Positions 8,020 through 17,437 of a stretch of DNA of 64,000 nt are shown one piece after another. The translations under genes were made by a program, and so were the position numbers. The stretch is from an uncultured Lachnospiraceae bacterium (GTDB lineage: Bacteria > Bacillota > Clostridia > Lachnospirales > Lachnospiraceae). Every line of letters begins with the position of its first letter. The first letter of the stretch is position 1. Under the pieces are notes generated by a model that saw only the letters and a program-made list of their open reading frames with translations, had not been told where the DNA came from and did no database searches. Location of the stretch: contig CACZBF010000011.1 of the NCBI GenBank assembly GCA_902779355.1, forward strand, positions 45,219 to 109,218. Reading direction: 5' to 3'.

Positions 8020-9059
8020 TGTCACCGGTTTTCACAGTTATTATCGCAATTATCACACTGATCGTAGGGTTTATTCTGCTGATCAAGGGCGCGGATGCCT
8101 TTGTCAGCGGAAGCTCCGCGATCGCAAAAAAGCTGCGCGTGCCGCCGATCGTGATCGGATTGACCGTAGTGGCTATGGGTACGAGCTTTCCGGAGTTAGC
8201 GGTTTCTGTTACCGCTTCGATGTCCGGCAGCAATTCCCTTGCAGTCAGTAATGTGACAGGGTCAAATTTGTTTAACCTGTTGGTGGTGCTTGGCATGAGC
8301 GCATTGTTTACGCCGCTCATCGTCGGCAAGAATACGCTGCGTTCGGATTTCCCGTTTTCCATCGTCTGCGCGTTTCTGTTGGCGGTATTCGGCTTTACCG
8401 GCAGGGCCGCATCGGAGACCAATCCGCTTGTGATCGGAAGAGTGGGGCATCTGGAAGGTGCGATCTTACTCATCTTGTTTGTCCTGTTTTTGATCTCTAC
8501 GGTTATGGTGGCGTTAAAAGCGCGAAAGGAAGGCACCGTCGATGACACCGGCGAGGAAGAAGTCGGAAAAGATATGCCGATTTGGAAGTGCATTCTCTAT
8601 ATCGTGCTGGGTGCAGTGGCGATCAAATTCGGCGGAGATTTTGTGGTCGGTGATATTCTGACACTCCCGAATGGCGTAGAGGTGCAATACGGCGCGACGG
8701 CCATCGCCAGGATCGTGGGGATGTCGGAGACGCTGATCGGACTTACCATTGTAGCCCTTGGTACGAGTCTGCCGGAGCTGGTGACTTCAATCGTGGCCGC
8801 AAGGAAAAACGAAGTGGATATGGCGGTCGGAAACGTCGTCGGGTCTAATATCTTTAATATCCTTTTGATCCTCGGTGTCGCAGCAGCCATCAGTCCGGTC
8901 GATTTCATCATGGAGAATCTGATCGATATTGCCGTCCTGATCGCGAGCAGCGTCATGGTCTGGATCTTTGCGTGGACGAAGGGGAGGCTCACCCGAGCGG
9001 AAGGCTGTATCATGCTGGCGCTTTACGCCGGATATATGGTTTATATTTGTGTGAGATAA
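8019..9059 (+). CDS. Calcium/sodium antiporter (CaCA family, YrbG-like)
   Basis: 346 residues, about ten membrane helices. The two inverted alpha repeats of the Na+/Ca2+ exchanger family are clear: GTSFPELAVS with NVTGSNLFNLL in the first half and GTSLPELVTS with NVVGSNIFNIL in the second. The acidic residues of both ion sites are present. A hydrophilic, acidic loop (about 170-190) separates the halves. It extrudes calcium or a related cation in exchange for sodium or protons. Being coupled to mntP suggests a divalent-cation export unit; that is inference. Confidence 0.93.
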   Translation: MSPVFTVIIAIITLIVGFILLIKGADAFVSGSSAIAKKLRVPPIVIGLTVVAMGTSFPELAVSVTASMSGSNSLAVSNVTGSNLFNLLVVLGMSALFTPLIVGKNTLRSDFPFSIVCAFLLAVFGFTGRAASETNPLVIGRVGHLEGAILLILFVLFLISTVMVALKARKEGTVDDTGEEEVGKDMPIWKCILYIVLGAVAIKFGGDFVVGDILTLPNGVEVQYGATAIARIVGMSETLIGLTIVALGTSLPELVTSIVAARKNEVDMAVGNVVGSNIFNILLILGVAAAISPVDFIMENLIDIAVLIASSVMVWIFAWTKGRLTRAEGCIMLALYAGYMVYICVR

Positions 9060-9071
9060 AGGAAGTAAAGC

Positions 9072-11480
9072 ATGCCTGAGAACAGACCGTTATCACGAAA
9101 AAAAAATATCACGGAGGGCGGCGGCAACGCTGTCCGTCGCGGGGAAGGCTTAGGCGGCGGTCCCGGCGGACGTGGTGACGGGTTTGGCGGCAATGGTGCG
9201 AGCGGCAGGAATACAAGCGCTTCGCACAGCTCCTATCAATCACAGAGACCGCAGCAGGGATCGGTGCCTACCAGAGGCAGCGGCGGCGGCCGCGGATTGC
9301 TGCCGATCATCATCGCAGTGGTTGTGGCATTGCTTGGCGGCGGTGGCGGGCTTGGCGCTTATCTTTCCAATGCAAATGCGGGTGGCTATGATCACAGTCC
9401 GGTCTATGAGGATCTGACGACGACCCAGGTGGATACGGATATGCCGGAGGTAAACGAGCAGGTGGCGTCCGGAGCCCGAGAAAAGCGTACCGTAATCTAT
9501 GATAATGGGAAGGATACGACGACGATCATGGTGTATCTGTGCGGTACGGATCTGGAGAGCAGGAGCGCGATGGCCAGCAAGGACCTGCAGGAAATGTTGG
9601 CAGCGGATCTGGGAGAGAATATCAATCTGTTGGTATATACCGGCGGCTGCAAGCAGTGGCAGAATAACGTGGTCAGCAGCCGGACGAATCAGATCTATCA
9701 GATCAAAGACAACAAGATGGTGCTTTTGCAGGACAATCTGGGGAGCATTCCCATGACGGATCCCGTAACACTGACCGATTTCATTAAGTGGTGTGCCAAG
9801 AATTACCCTGCAAACCGGTACGACCTGATTTTTTGGGATCACGGCGGCGGTTCCGTCAGCGGTTATGGCTATGATGAAAAATTCGCAAAAAGCGGTTCCA
9901 TGACGTTATCCGGGATCGACCAGGCGTTGAAGAACAGCGGCGTCACGTTTGATTTCATCGGATTTGATGCTTGTCTGATGGCGACGGTGGAGACTGCTCT
10001 GGTGGTGGATCACTACGGTGATTATATGATCGCCTCCGAGGAGACAGAGCCGGGTGTCGGCTGGTATTATACGGACTGGCTCGATGCGTATGGCAAGAAT
10101 CCTTCAATGGAGACGCTTTCCATCGGCAAAAACATCATTGATTCCTATACGAAGGCTTGCAGCCGGATCTGTCCGGGACAGAAGACCACCCTTTCCATGG
10201 TGGATCTGGCGGAGCTTTCCGCAACGGTGCCGAAGGAGCTCTCCGATTTTGCAAAGGAAACCTCCCGCTTGATCTCGGAGGATCAGTACCATACGGTTTC
10301 CAATGCGAGAAGCGGCACAAGGGAGTTTGCGGCTTCCAACAAGATCGATCAGATCGATCTCGTGGATTTTGCAGACCGGATGGGTACTGTTGAAAGCAGA
10401 CAGCTTGCAAACGCGATCAAAGGCGCGGTCAAATACAACCTGACGTCTTCCAACATGTCGAATGCCTACGGATTGTCGATCTACTTCCCATGGAAGAAGA
10501 CTTCTGCGGTGGATGGCATGGTGAATACCTATGAAGCAATCGGGATGGATGAGGACTATACACGGTGTATCCAGGAGTTTGCGGCACTCGGTACAGCAGG
10601 TCAGATTGCTGCAGGCGGCTCTGCAACAGCATCTCCGGTTTCGAGTCTTTTCGGCAGCCTGCTCGGATCAGGTGTCGGAGCTTCTGACCTTGGCAGCGCC
10701 GATGTGGTTGGGCAGCTCCTCTCCGGATTTTTGTCCGGTGGCAGCAGCGATATTGACGGGTTGACGAGCGCAAATACGACATTTTTCGGACGAAATCTGG
10801 ACGTGGATCAGGCAGCGCGCTATATCGCAGATCACCATTTTGATCCCGAAAACCTGTACTGGCAGAAGAATGCGGACGGCCAACAGGTATTGATGATCCC
10901 GGATGAGCAATGGAAATGGGTTGAGGAACTGGATCTCAGCCTTTATTATGATGATGGCGAAGGTTATCTGGACCTCGGAATTGACAATACATTTGACTTT
11001 GACAGCGAAGGCAATCTTCTGGCGCCGTCAGACCGGACGTGGCTTGCGATCAACGGACAGGTGGTTCCTTACTACAAGATCGATCAGACCGGAAACGAAG
11101 ACGACTACTGCATTACGGGGCGGATCCCGGCAGAACTGAACGGAGAACGGATCAATCTGATCGTGATGTTTGATACGGCGCATGAGAACGGATTTGTAGC
11201 CGGCGCCTCCTATGATTATCAGGAGGGCGAGACGGATACCGTGGCGAAAAACCTGACTGCGCTCACTGCCGGCGATACGCTGACCTTTATCTGCGATTAT
11301 TACACGTATGACAAGGAGTATGAGGACCGTTATGTGATCGGCAATCCTGTCACGGTGAAAGAGGATATGTCAGAGCTTGTCATCAGTAACGTCAATGTGG
11401 GAGCAAACGACCTCCTTGCGATGTACCGATTTACCGATATTTACGATCAGGTATACTGGAGCGAAGCGATCAAGGAGTAA
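9072..11480 (+). CDS. Clostripain-family (C11) cysteine protease with glycine-rich N-terminus and membrane anchor
   Basis: 802 residues. Residues 1-75 are rich in glycine, arginine and serine; one hydrophobic helix (about 76-98) follows, so the bulk is extracellular. The C11 peptidase domain (about 145-490) carries the catalytic pair His257 (WDHGGG) and Cys301 (FDACLMA). A serine/glycine linker (about 515-565) leads to a C-terminal region rich in acidic and aromatic residues (about 575-802) that I cannot name. C11 enzymes cleave after arginine and usually self-process. There is no classical signal peptide; the anchor acts as one. It sits 12 bases after the exchanger gene. Confidence 0.88.
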   Translation: MPENRPLSRKKNITEGGGNAVRRGEGLGGGPGGRGDGFGGNGASGRNTSASHSSYQSQRPQQGSVPTRGSGGGRGLLPIIIAVVVALLGGGGGLGAYLSNANAGGYDHSPVYEDLTTTQVDTDMPEVNEQVASGAREKRTVIYDNGKDTTTIMVYLCGTDLESRSAMASKDLQEMLAADLGENINLLVYTGGCKQWQNNVVSSRTNQIYQIKDNKMVLLQDNLGSIPMTDPVTLTDFIKWCAKNYPANRYDLIFWDHGGGSVSGYGYDEKFAKSGSMTLSGIDQALKNSGVTFDFIGFDACLMATVETALVVDHYGDYMIASEETEPGVGWYYTDWLDAYGKNPSMETLSIGKNIIDSYTKACSRICPGQKTTLSMVDLAELSATVPKELSDFAKETSRLISEDQYHTVSNARSGTREFAASNKIDQIDLVDFADRMGTVESRQLANAIKGAVKYNLTSSNMSNAYGLSIYFPWKKTSAVDGMVNTYEAIGMDEDYTRCIQEFAALGTAGQIAAGGSATASPVSSLFGSLLGSGVGASDLGSADVVGQLLSGFLSGGSSDIDGLTSANTTFFGRNLDVDQAARYIADHHFDPENLYWQKNADGQQVLMIPDEQWKWVEELDLSLYYDDGEGYLDLGIDNTFDFDSEGNLLAPSDRTWLAINGQVVPYYKIDQTGNEDDYCITGRIPAELNGERINLIVMFDTAHENGFVAGASYDYQEGETDTVAKNLTALTAGDTLTFICDYYTYDKEYEDRYVIGNPVTVKEDMSELVISNVNVGANDLLAMYRFTDIYDQVYWSEAIKE

Positions 11481-11484
11481 AGAG

Positions 11485-12078
11485 ATGGACAAAGAGCGTC
11501 TGGAAAAGCAGCTGGCCTTTATTTTGGAGGCAGATAAGGAAAAAAACATCATTCGCCAGACCCATCTGACCGATCACGGGAGACGGGAAAACGATGCGGA
11601 ACACGCATGGCACATGGCCGTGATGACCTATCTGCTGAAAGAATATGCGAATGAGAAGATTGACCTTGCAAAGACCATGATGATGGTGCTGATTCACGAT
11701 ATCGTGGAAATTGATGCGGGCGATACCTACGCATACGATCCCGAGGCGAAAAAGACCCAGGAGGAGCGTGAAGCGGCTGCGGCGGATCGGATCTTTTCTC
11801 TTTTGCCGGAGGATCAGGGGAAGGAGCTCCTTGCGCTGTTCCGGGAGTTTGAAGAAAACGAAACACCGGAGGCGCGGTTTGCAAAGACCATGGACAATAT
11901 GCAGCCGATGCTGCTCAATCACAGCAACGGAGCAAGCGACTGGAAAGAGCATGGTGTCGCAAAATCTCAGGTTATGAAACGTAACGCCCGGACTGCTGCC
12001 GGATCCGAAGCCCTTTGGGGATACATGAAAGGGATCATAGACGAACATACGGCAAACGGTGAATTGAAGGACGAATAA
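11485..12078 (+). CDS. HD-domain hydrolase, 5'-nucleotidase/YfbR type
   Basis: 197 residues. The metal-site residues of the HD superfamily are present: RRENDAEHAWHMA, then LIHDIVEIDAGD with the defining HD pair, and a downstream aspartate in KTMDNMQPML. This pattern resembles HDDC2/YfbR proteins, which dephosphorylate deoxynucleoside monophosphates; substrate is not provable here. ATG 11485 is 4 bases after the protease stop; upstream open frame belongs to the protease region. Next gene starts 19 bases later. Confidence 0.82.
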   Translation: MDKERLEKQLAFILEADKEKNIIRQTHLTDHGRRENDAEHAWHMAVMTYLLKEYANEKIDLAKTMMMVLIHDIVEIDAGDTYAYDPEAKKTQEEREAAAADRIFSLLPEDQGKELLALFREFEENETPEARFAKTMDNMQPMLLNHSNGASDWKEHGVAKSQVMKRNARTAAGSEALWGYMKGIIDEHTANGELKDE

Positions 12079-12097
12079 GAAAAGGACGGGAAAGCCT

Positions 12098-13663
12098 ATG
12101 AAATCGAAATGTACCACGCTTTGTTACATCGAAAAAGACGGCGCTTATCTGATGCTTCACCGAACGAAGAAATTGCATGACATCAATGCCGGAAAATGGA
12201 TCGGTGTCGGGGGTCATATCGAAGAAGATGAGACGCCGGAGGAATGCGTACGGCGCGAAACCAGAGAAGAGACGGGGCTTACTTTGACAGCACTGACTTT
12301 TCGCGGTGTCATCCACTTCATCTGCCCGGATGAAACGGAAGAGATGTTCGTCTACACCTCGGACAAATACAGCGGGGAGTTAAGAGAATGCTCCGAGGGG
12401 GAACTCTCCTGGGTTGCGAAAGAAAAAGTGATGGATTTGGATCTCTGGGAAGGAGACCGGATCTTCCTGCCGCTTCTGATGAGTGACAACAAGTTCTTTT
12501 CCTTTGCGCTCAGCTATGATGCGGAGGGAAACCTGTTATCGAACCCGCTGGAGAGGAAACCGATCGTGCCCGGTGAAAAACCTGCAGACAGAAAAGAGAT
12601 GGTGATCCTGCAGGAAAGAGATACGATCGCACATTATGGGGAACAGATCAAGGCATTTGGGAAACGAGCGCTTATTGTGACCGGTGCGCATTCCGCAAAG
12701 GTCAGCGGGGCGCTTTCAGATATGGAAGCCGTACTTGATGCGAACGGCATCCACCATGTGGTATTCAATGAAGTAGAGCAAAATCCGTCAACGGATACGA
12801 TCATGCGCGCACGGGAAATGGGTGTTATGAGTCAGGCGGACTTTGTGATCGGCATCGGCGGCGGATCGCCCTTGGATGCGGCAAAAGCTGTCGCATTGAT
12901 GATCTACAACCATGATGAGGAAAAGGAATACCTTTACGAAAGCCGGCATGAAGCCCACGCACTGCCCGTGATCGCAGTTCCGACCACCAGCGGGACAGGG
13001 TCGGAAGCGACGGGTGTAGCGATCCTGACCAGAAAAGAAAGACGGACGAAAGGATCGATCCCCTATAAGATTTACCCTGGGCTTTCATTGATCGACGGGA
13101 AGTATCTGCAGACAGCCACTTTAGAGGTGATCGGAAATACGGCGATCGACGCACTTTCGCATCTCCTGGAAAGTTATTTCAACAGCAATGCGACGGAGCT
13201 TTCCAACGCTTATGTCCTGCAAGGGCTTTCGATCTGGCGGCGTGTGAAGGATGCGATCCTTGGCCGGAGAGAGATGACGGAAAAAGACAGGGAGGATCTC
13301 ATGACAGCCAGCACCTTAGCGGGCATGGCGATCGCGATCACGGGAACCTGCCTGCCGCATGCGCTTTCTTATACACTGACCGTGATCGGAGACATTCCGC
13401 ACGGCAGAGCAGTCGGCTTTTTCCTTTCCCGTTTTCTGCGGGAAGCAGGCGATGAAGGGCTGATGTTGGCGCGGGCAGCCGGATTTTTTGATTTGGAGGA
13501 GTTGGAAGGCTACTATCATGCGGTTTGCAAGCCCGGCAGCATTGAAAAGGAGATCCGGCTTCAAGCTGTAGAGGCAGTTGCGGTGAATCCCGGGAAGCTC
13601 TCCAGAGCACCGTTTCCGGCGGATCGTGAGCTGCTGATGCGGATCGCGGGATTGGATGAATAA
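12098..13663 (+). CDS. Nudix hydrolase fused to iron-containing alcohol dehydrogenase
   Basis: 521 residues in one uninterrupted frame. The N-terminal part (about 1-150) is a MutT/8-oxo-dGTP-type Nudix domain with a complete Nudix box at 39-61 (Gx5Ex7REuxEExGu). The remainder (about 165-521) is a group III iron-dependent alcohol dehydrogenase: GGGSPLD NAD-binding motif, PTTSGTGSE, and the four metal ligands Asp351, His355, His421 and His435 with family spacing. The usual first strand of the dehydrogenase is altered at the junction. I see no frameshift, so this is a genuine fusion as sequenced. Joint function is unknown; perhaps repair of oxidised nucleotides and aldehydes. Co-transcribed with the HD nucleotidase. 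Confidence 0.88.
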   Translation: MKSKCTTLCYIEKDGAYLMLHRTKKLHDINAGKWIGVGGHIEEDETPEECVRRETREETGLTLTALTFRGVIHFICPDETEEMFVYTSDKYSGELRECSEGELSWVAKEKVMDLDLWEGDRIFLPLLMSDNKFFSFALSYDAEGNLLSNPLERKPIVPGEKPADRKEMVILQERDTIAHYGEQIKAFGKRALIVTGAHSAKVSGALSDMEAVLDANGIHHVVFNEVEQNPSTDTIMRAREMGVMSQADFVIGIGGGSPLDAAKAVALMIYNHDEEKEYLYESRHEAHALPVIAVPTTSGTGSEATGVAILTRKERRTKGSIPYKIYPGLSLIDGKYLQTATLEVIGNTAIDALSHLLESYFNSNATELSNAYVLQGLSIWRRVKDAILGRREMTEKDREDLMTASTLAGMAIAITGTCLPHALSYTLTVIGDIPHGRAVGFFLSRFLREAGDEGLMLARAAGFFDLEELEGYYHAVCKPGSIEKEIRLQAVEAVAVNPGKLSRAPFPADRELLMRIAGLDE

Positions 13664-13708
13664 AGAATAAAATTGTCAGGAATATCTTGACATGATCGGA
13701 GGAGTTTT

Positions 13709-15775
13709 ATGCAGGGAAAAGGAAAATACTATATTACAACGGCGATCACCTATACATCGGGCAAGCCGCATATCGGCAATTGCTATGAGATCATACTGGC
13801 GGATGCGATCGCGCGTTATCACAGGGCAGACGGGTATGATGTGCATTTTCTGACCGGCAGCGATGAGCACGGACAGAAGATCGAAACCCGCGCCATTGAA
13901 GAAGGAAAGACGCCGAAAGAGTTTGTGGATGCAACGGCAGCAGTCATCAAAACGCAGTGGGATCTGATGAACACCTCCTATGACCGTTTTATCCGGACAA
14001 CGGATGCGGATCATGAGGAGCAGGTACAGAAGATCTTTAAAAAGCTCTATGATCAGGGCGATATCTACAAAGGGTCCTATGAAGGTCTTTATTGTACGGA
14101 GTGCGAGGCGTTTTATACGCCTTCACAGGTAACGGAAGAGCATACTTGTCCGGTTTGCGGCAATCCCGTGCATCCGGCCAAGGAAGAGGCATACTTTTTC
14201 AAAATGAAGAAATATGCCGACCGTCTGATCGAATACATCAATACCCATCCGGAGTTTATCCAACCTGTCAGCCGGAAGAACGAGATGATGAACAACTTCC
14301 TGCTCCCGGGGCTGCAGGATCTTTGCGTTTCCAGAACCTCCTTCAAATGGGGGATACCGGTCACCTTCGATGAGAAGCATGTGGTTTATGTATGGCTGGA
14401 TGCGTTGAGCAACTATATCACCGGGATCGGTTATGATGCGGACGGCAATCCTTCCGATCTGTATAAAAAGAACTGGCCGGCCGATCTGCATCTCATCGGC
14501 AAGGACATCATCCGTTTCCATACGATCTACTGGCCGATCTTTCTGATGGCACTCGGAGAGCCGCTGCCGAAACAGATCTTCGGACATCCGTGGCTCTTAC
14601 AGGGCGGCGAGAAGATGAGCAAGAGCAAGGGAAACGTGATCTATGCAGACGATCTGGCAGAGCTGTTCGGCGTGGATGCCGTGCGTTATTTCGTGCTGCA
14701 TGAGATGCCGTATGAAAATGACGGCGTGATCACCTGGGAGCTGATGATCGAGCGGACTAATTCCGATCTGGCCAATACGCTGGGGAATCTTGTAAACCGT
14801 ACGATCTCGATGACGAATAAGTATTTTGACGGCGAAGTGACGGACAAAGGTGTGGAGGAGAGCGTGGATGAGGACTTGAAAGCCGTATGCACGGGCGCTT
14901 ATCCGAAGGTCGAAGCATTGATGCAAAAGCTGAAAGTAGCTGATGCATTGACCGAAATCTTTGCGGTGTTCAAACGTCTGAACAAATACATCGATGAGAC
15001 GGAGCCGTGGGTGCTTGCCAAATCCGAGGAAAAGAAAGACCGCTTAAGCACGGTGCTTTATAACCTGACCGAAGGCATCAGCATCGGCACGACGCTTCTT
15101 GCGCCGTTCCTGCCGGAGACTGCGGAGCGGATCATGAAGCAGCTCAATACCTCGTTACGGGATTTTGAGACGCTGACGACATTCGGACAATATCCGTCCG
15201 GCAACAAGGTGACTGCAGAGCCGGAGATCCTGTTTGCGCGTCTCGACAAAGAGGAGATCCTGAAGAAAACCCAGGAGATCCAGGAGAATCAGAGAAAAGA
15301 GTTTCTGGCGCATCAGGAGACAGCCAGACAAAATCTCGTCAAAGCAGGAAAAATGACGGAGGAAGAGGCTGCTGCCGCCAGAAAAGCAGAGCTTTCGGAG
15401 GGCGCGAAGGATGCAGGCGATGCGGCTGTGATTAATATCGAGCCGAAAGCGGAGATCTCGTTTGAAGAGTTTGAAAAAATGCAGTTCCAGGTTGGCGAGA
15501 TCGTGGCCTGTGAGGCTGTGGAGAAATCGAAAAAGCTCCTGTGTTCACAGGTGAAGATCGGCAGCCGTACCGTTCAGATCGTATCCGGGATTCGTAAATA
15601 CTACACGCCGGAAGAAATGGTCGGCAAAAAGGTGATGGTGCTTGTGAACCTGAAGCCGGCGAAACTGGCAGGCGTGTTATCCGAAGGCATGATCCTTTGC
15701 GCGGAAGATGCGGACGGCAATTATGTCGTGATGACGCCGGAAAAGGACTGCCCAAGCGGTGCAGAGATCGCGTAG
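13709..15775 (+). CDS. metG: Methionyl-tRNA synthetase
   Basis: 688 residues, long form. Catalytic domain with HIGH-equivalent PHIGN, zinc-knuckle cysteines (CTEC and CPVC), KMSKSKGN, and an anticodon-binding helical domain; after an alanine/glutamate-rich linker (about 520-575) a C-terminal EMAP/tRNA-binding domain (about 585-688) mediates dimerisation or tRNA binding. GGAGGAG lies just upstream of the ATG. In many Firmicutes metG precedes tatD and ksgA, and the same order occurs here. No T-box or S-box leader is present. Confidence 0.97.
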   Translation: MQGKGKYYITTAITYTSGKPHIGNCYEIILADAIARYHRADGYDVHFLTGSDEHGQKIETRAIEEGKTPKEFVDATAAVIKTQWDLMNTSYDRFIRTTDADHEEQVQKIFKKLYDQGDIYKGSYEGLYCTECEAFYTPSQVTEEHTCPVCGNPVHPAKEEAYFFKMKKYADRLIEYINTHPEFIQPVSRKNEMMNNFLLPGLQDLCVSRTSFKWGIPVTFDEKHVVYVWLDALSNYITGIGYDADGNPSDLYKKNWPADLHLIGKDIIRFHTIYWPIFLMALGEPLPKQIFGHPWLLQGGEKMSKSKGNVIYADDLAELFGVDAVRYFVLHEMPYENDGVITWELMIERTNSDLANTLGNLVNRTISMTNKYFDGEVTDKGVEESVDEDLKAVCTGAYPKVEALMQKLKVADALTEIFAVFKRLNKYIDETEPWVLAKSEEKKDRLSTVLYNLTEGISIGTTLLAPFLPETAERIMKQLNTSLRDFETLTTFGQYPSGNKVTAEPEILFARLDKEEILKKTQEIQENQRKEFLAHQETARQNLVKAGKMTEEEAAAARKAELSEGAKDAGDAAVINIEPKAEISFEEFEKMQFQVGEIVACEAVEKSKKLLCSQVKIGSRTVQIVSGIRKYYTPEEMVGKKVMVLVNLKPAKLAGVLSEGMILCAEDADGNYVVMTPEKDCPSGAEIA

Positions 15776-15785
15776 GTAAAAAGCA

Positions 15786-16562
15786 ATGATCTTTGACAGT
15801 CATGCACATTATGATGACAAACGGTTTGACGAAGACAGGGATACACTGCTGAAAAGTTTTTCGGAGCATGGGATTGGCGCTGTTGTTAACGTCTGTGCGG
15901 ATAAGGATTCCCTTGAGACGACACCGGCGCTCTCCGATGCGTATGATCATTTCTATGCAGCAGTCGGTATCCATCCCAGTGAGATCGCAGATTTAGATGA
16001 AACGGTGTTAGAGCAGATCCGGCAGCTGGCCGGACGGGAAAAGACCGTTGCGATCGGAGAGATCGGACTGGATTATTACTGGGAAAAAGATCCGGAAGTG
16101 CGGAAGATGCAGGCTTTTTGGTTCGAAAGGCAGCTTGCTCTTGCAAAAGAAACGGGACTTCCCGTGATCATTCATTCCAGAGATGCAGCGAAAGATACGT
16201 TTGAGATCATGCAGAAAGCTGCAGAGGATCAGATCCCCGGGGTCATTCACTGCTATTCCTACTCAGCGGAGCAGGCGGCGGAATATGTCCGTATGGGTTA
16301 TTACATCGGGATTGGCGGCGTTGTGACCTTTTCAAACGGGAGGAAACTCCGGGAGACAGTGGAAACAGTCCCTCTTGATCGGATTCTATTGGAGACGGAT
16401 GCGCCGTATCTTGCGCCGGAGCCGCATCGGGGGAAGCGAAATGCCTCGTTGTTCCTGCCGCTTGTGGCAGCGGCCATTTCGGAGATCAAAGGGATCTCTA
16501 CGCAGGAGGTAGAGGATGCGACCTGGCAAAATGCCTGTCGATTATTCGGTGTAACACAGTAG
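15786..16562 (+). CDS. tatD: TatD-family metal-dependent deoxyribonuclease
   Basis: 258 residues. TIM-barrel amidohydrolase fold; 3'-5' DNase or related phosphoesterase. Metal-binding motifs in order: DSHAHYDD, GEIGLDYYW, IIHSRDA, IHCYS and LETDAPYLAP, all intact. Length is standard. It begins 10 bases after metG and its TAG overlaps the ksgA start, the classical metG-tatD-ksgA arrangement. Confidence 0.94.
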   Translation: MIFDSHAHYDDKRFDEDRDTLLKSFSEHGIGAVVNVCADKDSLETTPALSDAYDHFYAAVGIHPSEIADLDETVLEQIRQLAGREKTVAIGEIGLDYYWEKDPEVRKMQAFWFERQLALAKETGLPVIIHSRDAAKDTFEIMQKAAEDQIPGVIHCYSYSAEQAAEYVRMGYYIGIGGVVTFSNGRKLRETVETVPLDRILLETDAPYLAPEPHRGKRNASLFLPLVAAAISEIKGISTQEVEDATWQNACRLFGVTQ

Positions 16563-16564
16563 TG

Positions 16565-17437
16565 ATGACGAAAGACCTGATACAGCCGCAAAATACGATT
16601 GCGGTGCTGCAAAAATACAAGTTTCAGTTTCAAAAGAAGTACGGACAGAATTTTCTGATCGATCCGCTCGTGCTGGATCGGATCGTGCAGGCGGCTTCGA
16701 TCGGTCCGGAGGACTTTGTGCTGGAGATCGGCCCGGGGATCGGTACCATGACACAGGCGTTGTCTGCGGCGGCACGATCTGTCGTGGCAGTTGAGATCGA
16801 TCGTCATCTGATCCCGATCTTGCAGGATACCCTTTCTGACTGTGAAAATGTCGAAATCCTGCAAGAGGATATCCTAAAAGTGGATCTCCGCGCCCTTTCC
16901 GAGCAGTATCATAACGGGAAGCCCATCAAAGTACTTGCAAATCTCCCATACTACATTACGACCCCAATCCTGATGAAGCTTCTGGAATCGGATATACCGC
17001 TCGATTCTGTTACCGTCATGGTACAAAAAGAAGTCGCGGAACGGATGTGCAGCAAACCGGGTAGCAAGGATTACGGTGCACTTTCTCTTGCGGTGCAATA
17101 TGCGGCGAAGCCTAACATCGTGACGAGTGTCCCGCCGAACTGCTTTATGCCGCGCCCGAATGCCCATAGTGCGGTGGTACATCTGAAGGTCTATGACACA
17201 CCGCCCGTGACGGTATGCGATCCTAAACTGCTGTTTCAGGTGATCCGCGCGTCCTTTGCGCAGCGCAGGAAGACGCTGCAGAACGGGCTGAGGAATGCAC
17301 CGGAGCTTCCTCTTTCAAAAGAGCAGGCCGAGGCGTGCATTGCGGCTTGCGGATTTCCGCCGGCGGTACGCGGAGAAACATTGTCGCTGGAGGATTTTGC
17401 AAAACTCAGCGATGAGATCTATGAGGTGTTACGATAG
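16565..17437 (+). CDS. rsmA: 16S rRNA (A1518/A1519) dimethyltransferase
   Basis: 290 residues. Uses SAM to dimethylate two adjacent adenines in helix 45 of 16S rRNA late in small-subunit assembly. SAM motif VLEIGPGIGTMT, acidic VEIDRHL, and the adenine-methylase motif NLPYYITTPI are intact, as is the KKYGQNFLID N-terminal region. An in-frame GTG at 16562 overlaps the tatD stop and could be the start instead; there is no clear ribosome binding site, so translational coupling is likely. Its stop overlaps the GTG of the next gene. Confidence 0.95.
   Translation: MTKDLIQPQNTIAVLQKYKFQFQKKYGQNFLIDPLVLDRIVQAASIGPEDFVLEIGPGIGTMTQALSAAARSVVAVEIDRHLIPILQDTLSDCENVEILQEDILKVDLRALSEQYHNGKPIKVLANLPYYITTPILMKLLESDIPLDSVTVMVQKEVAERMCSKPGSKDYGALSLAVQYAAKPNIVTSVPPNCFMPRPNAHSAVVHLKVYDTPPVTVCDPKLLFQVIRASFAQRRKTLQNGLRNAPELPLSKEQAEACIAACGFPPAVRGETLSLEDFAKLSDEIYEVLR

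Noticed and set aside
13664..13708. T-box or S-box leader before metG
   Set aside because: The gap is 45 bases, with no specifier or antiterminator motif.
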